Source: Saururus chinensis
Lineage: Eukaryota > Streptophyta > Magnoliopsida > Piperales > Saururaceae
DNA length: 64,000 nucleotides
Reading direction: 5' to 3'
Assembly (NCBI GenBank): GCA_035235625.1
Contig: CP141149.1
Span: forward strand, 3,443,001 to 3,507,000
Made by a program: the position numbers and the translations under genes. Shown here piece after piece: positions 61,876-64,000 of the stretch. Below the pieces are notes generated by a model, which did no database searches, was not told the DNA's origin, and saw nothing but the letters and a program-made list of their open reading frames with translations. Numbering within the stretch: position 1 is the stretch's first letter; each line of letters opens with the position of its first letter.

Positions 61876-64000
61876 TAGTGTGTGTCTATGTTGCTTAAAC
61901 TTACTATTTTTTTATTCCTAGAGGTATCATGCTTGTGTTAGGGTTTGCTCCATAATCTTTGCTTGATTTACTTGTCAACTTGCAGATTTTGTGCCCTAAG
62001 TTATACTTTTTCTTCCTCTTAGAATAATTCTTGCCTTATCTGTTTAAAGTTAGTTGCATGGGTGTGTTTACTTTGTTTTAATCATAATGGCTGCTTCGAA
62101 TAATTCAATGACTGAGCATGGAGACTTTGGAAATCCCATTAATTGAGGACCCTTATTTGATAGTTAAAATTTTTCATTTTGGAAAAATAGGATGAGAGCC
62201 TTTATTCAAGCTCTTGATGGCAATGCTTGGAAAGTTACAATTAAAGGTTGGAGACCTTCAATAACCAAATACAAGGATGGAAATTCAATTCTAAAAAATA
62301 AGAGTGAATGGGATGACAATGAGAGTAAACTTCCTAATCAACACAATAAACCCTTTGTCCAATATTCAATGTCATAGGGAAAATTAGCATATATTAATCT
62401 CTAATTGTACATTAGCTAAAGTAACAATGGAAAAACTTGTCAAATATAATGAGGGAATTGAAGTTGTGAAGGTATATGGGTTAAAAATACTCACACTAGA
62501 GTTTAAAAACATCATAATGAGAAGAGAAGAAACAATTTCTATATATTCTACAAAATATTGCACATTGTTAACACATGTGATCTACTAGGAGAGCCAATCC
62601 TTAGATTACCTTGTGGTTAGGATGATTTTAGGATCCTTGTCCTCTAAATACAAAACTCAAGTGGCTGTAATTAATGAATGCAAGAAAATTGATAAATTAG
62701 ACATGAAGGAGCTCATAGGAAACTTAAGAAATTTTGAGATGCTAGAGGAGTCATATGAGAATAAGAAAGAATTATTTGAGCAATCAAAAGGAAAACAAAC
62801 TGCTCTAAGAACAACTAAGTCTTCAAGGAAGTCTAAATTTTTGAATACCCTAGAAGAATTTGAAGAAAGTGAGAGTGAAGATAATTAAATGCTCTGATTG
62901 GCTAAAAACTATAAGAAATTCACAAAAACATACAACTTTAGGTTCGGTAAAAAGGGTCAAATTTTTGGGAAGATACAAGGGGAAAGAAGAGATGAGGGGT
63001 AAAGAAAACAAGATAGGAAGAACATAAAGTACTTTGAATGTGGAAAGTTAGATCATTTTGTAGTTAATTGTCATACCCATAATTATGGCAATTCTTTTGA
63101 TGAGAAGCCTGATAAATCTAAGGAGTTTGAGAAAAAGAAAATGGGGAATGTGCTCTAAGCCACTTATTCTGATGAGAGCTCTTCCGAGGATGTTGAATTC
63201 TATAGCTATGATGTCTTCCATGCAAGTGTGTAGGAAGATAGCTCTAGTGAAGAATCTCATGAGTCCACCTTTGTTGATGTTGACTCAAATTCTAATTTTG
63301 AATTAGATTTTGATAAGGGATTCGTCAAACAACTTCAAATTTTTTCTACAAAGACTAAGTACCTTGAGTGGTAGTTGAAAAAGAAAGATGAGGAATTAAA
63401 ATTAGCTTCTCAAGAGTCCAATTCGTTGATGGAGATGAACATTAAGCTTGAGAGGGAGGTTAATGTCCTTAAGAATGACCTTGAACAAGAGAGAGAGAAT
63501 GTAATGCCTACAATAGAGTATTTATGTCCTCTAAGGGGAAATAAGATAGGTTGAAGAGTGGGGTGAAAACATGGGAGACCTTGTTCAGCATAGGTCAAAC
63601 AAATAAGATGGGCATAGGGTTTAGAAATTATTTTTCCACCCCCTTAACTAAACCTACTATCTTTGTGTATGCAAAAGAGAGTAATGAACAACCTTAGATA
63701 GTGCCCAACCCCACCTAAGTTGAAAGGAAAACAAAAATTGAATTCTATGATTGTTGGAGTTTGTGACATGTTCCATAAAGATACCCATACTAGAATGAAG
63801 TGTCCAAATGACCAACCTTTCAAACTTGCTCAAAAAAGGAGAAGAAGACCCTTATCCATATGACCCCTAAGTTGAGTATGAACATAAGATGAGGAGCATG
63901 TGGGTGAGCAATTGATCTTCAAGCTATGAAGAATCAATTAGGAAAGATGAGCAAGATTACCTTTGATTGCCTTAAGATAGCTTGGCTAGGCAAGGCAATG
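61876..64000 (+). mobile_element. Copia E leader and gag, broken, runs off the edge
   Basis: About 200 bp of leader, then gag from ATGGCTGCTTCG near 62088: UBN2-type domain (about 62150-62770, with WKNRMRAFIQ and the MILGSLSSKYKTQV block), an acidic and lysine-rich linker (62780-62890), a zinc knuckle near 63030-63075 (YFECGKLDHF), a coiled-coil-like region (63340-63560), and a tail reaching the window end. Gag of this lineage builds the virus-like particle. Several breaks. Confidence 0.8.

Larger units (their letters stand above)
28926..64000 (+). mobile_element. Copia E, Sirevirus-like: split 5' LTR, gag, runs off right edge
   Basis: The 5' LTR starts TGAAAGAACATATGAGG at 28926, is interrupted at 29665 by element B, resumes at 61348 and ends at about 61875 (TAAACTCTCA). 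The two pieces add up to about 1.27 kb, the normal length of this LTR family, and they join in register. The gag region follows (about 62090-64000). Protease and pol lie beyond the window. It inserted into the interior of Copia F just after F's primer site. Broken. Confidence 0.75.

Overview
The window looks like gene-free heterochromatin from a plant with a large genome. Nearly every base can be assigned to LTR retrotransposons of plant lineages: Sirevirus-like Ty1/copia, Athila-like Ty3/gypsy, Del/Tekay-type and Reina-like chromoviruses. These are stacked inside one another, with one small Mutator-type MITE. I found no convincing host protein gene, rRNA, tRNA gene or CRISPR array. The sequence does not let me name the species. 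All retroelements are treated as fossils; every coding part is broken, most of them many times.

Layout. 1-2582 is a minus-strand Sirevirus-like copia (A): an LTR plus part of pol, running off the left edge. About 2583-15386 is an older minus-strand copia (C). It is split by a 3.0 kb non-autonomous LTR element (3901-6926, TSD TCTTT) and by a structurally complete Sirevirus-like copia D (7065-14945). At 15387 begins a plus-strand Sirevirus-like copia, F. Its 5' LTR is split by an Athila-like gag-protease element (Athila-1, 16202-28406, TSD ATGGA). The 5' LTR of Athila-1 in turn carries a 4.84 kb solo Del/Tekay-type LTR (16988-21828, TSD GCTCT).

From 28926 to the right edge the window is element E. 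Its 5' LTR is cut into 28926-29665 and 61348-61875, and its gag follows at 62090-64000. Inside that LTR sits element B (29666-61347). B's 5' LTR holds a 172 bp MITE (9 bp TSD TTATGTTAA) and a solo Athila LTR (TSD ATAAG). B's gag region holds a solo copia LTR (33749-34977, TSD GAATT) and a reverse Del-type LTR (35645-39476), which itself holds a partial Athila. B's 3' region holds another Del-type solo LTR whose two ends lie 17 kb apart (41662 and 58674, TSD CGACC). Inside that lie a reverse Del-type LTR, a Reina-like chromovirus (about 45350-49601) and a second gag-protease Athila (about 49602-55764).

The insertion order can be read from the target-site duplications and split LTRs. The longest chain is C > F > E > B > Del solo LTR > Athila-2 > Reina-like element, seven levels; the last two steps are less certain. 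Points of most interest are this depth, the MITE with a matching empty site in the partner LTR, two Athila-like copies sharing a gag-protease-only build, the non-autonomous element with a long unrecognised reading frame, and the tandem-repeat arrays inside the giant Del-type LTR. Boundaries given with 'about' were placed by eye.
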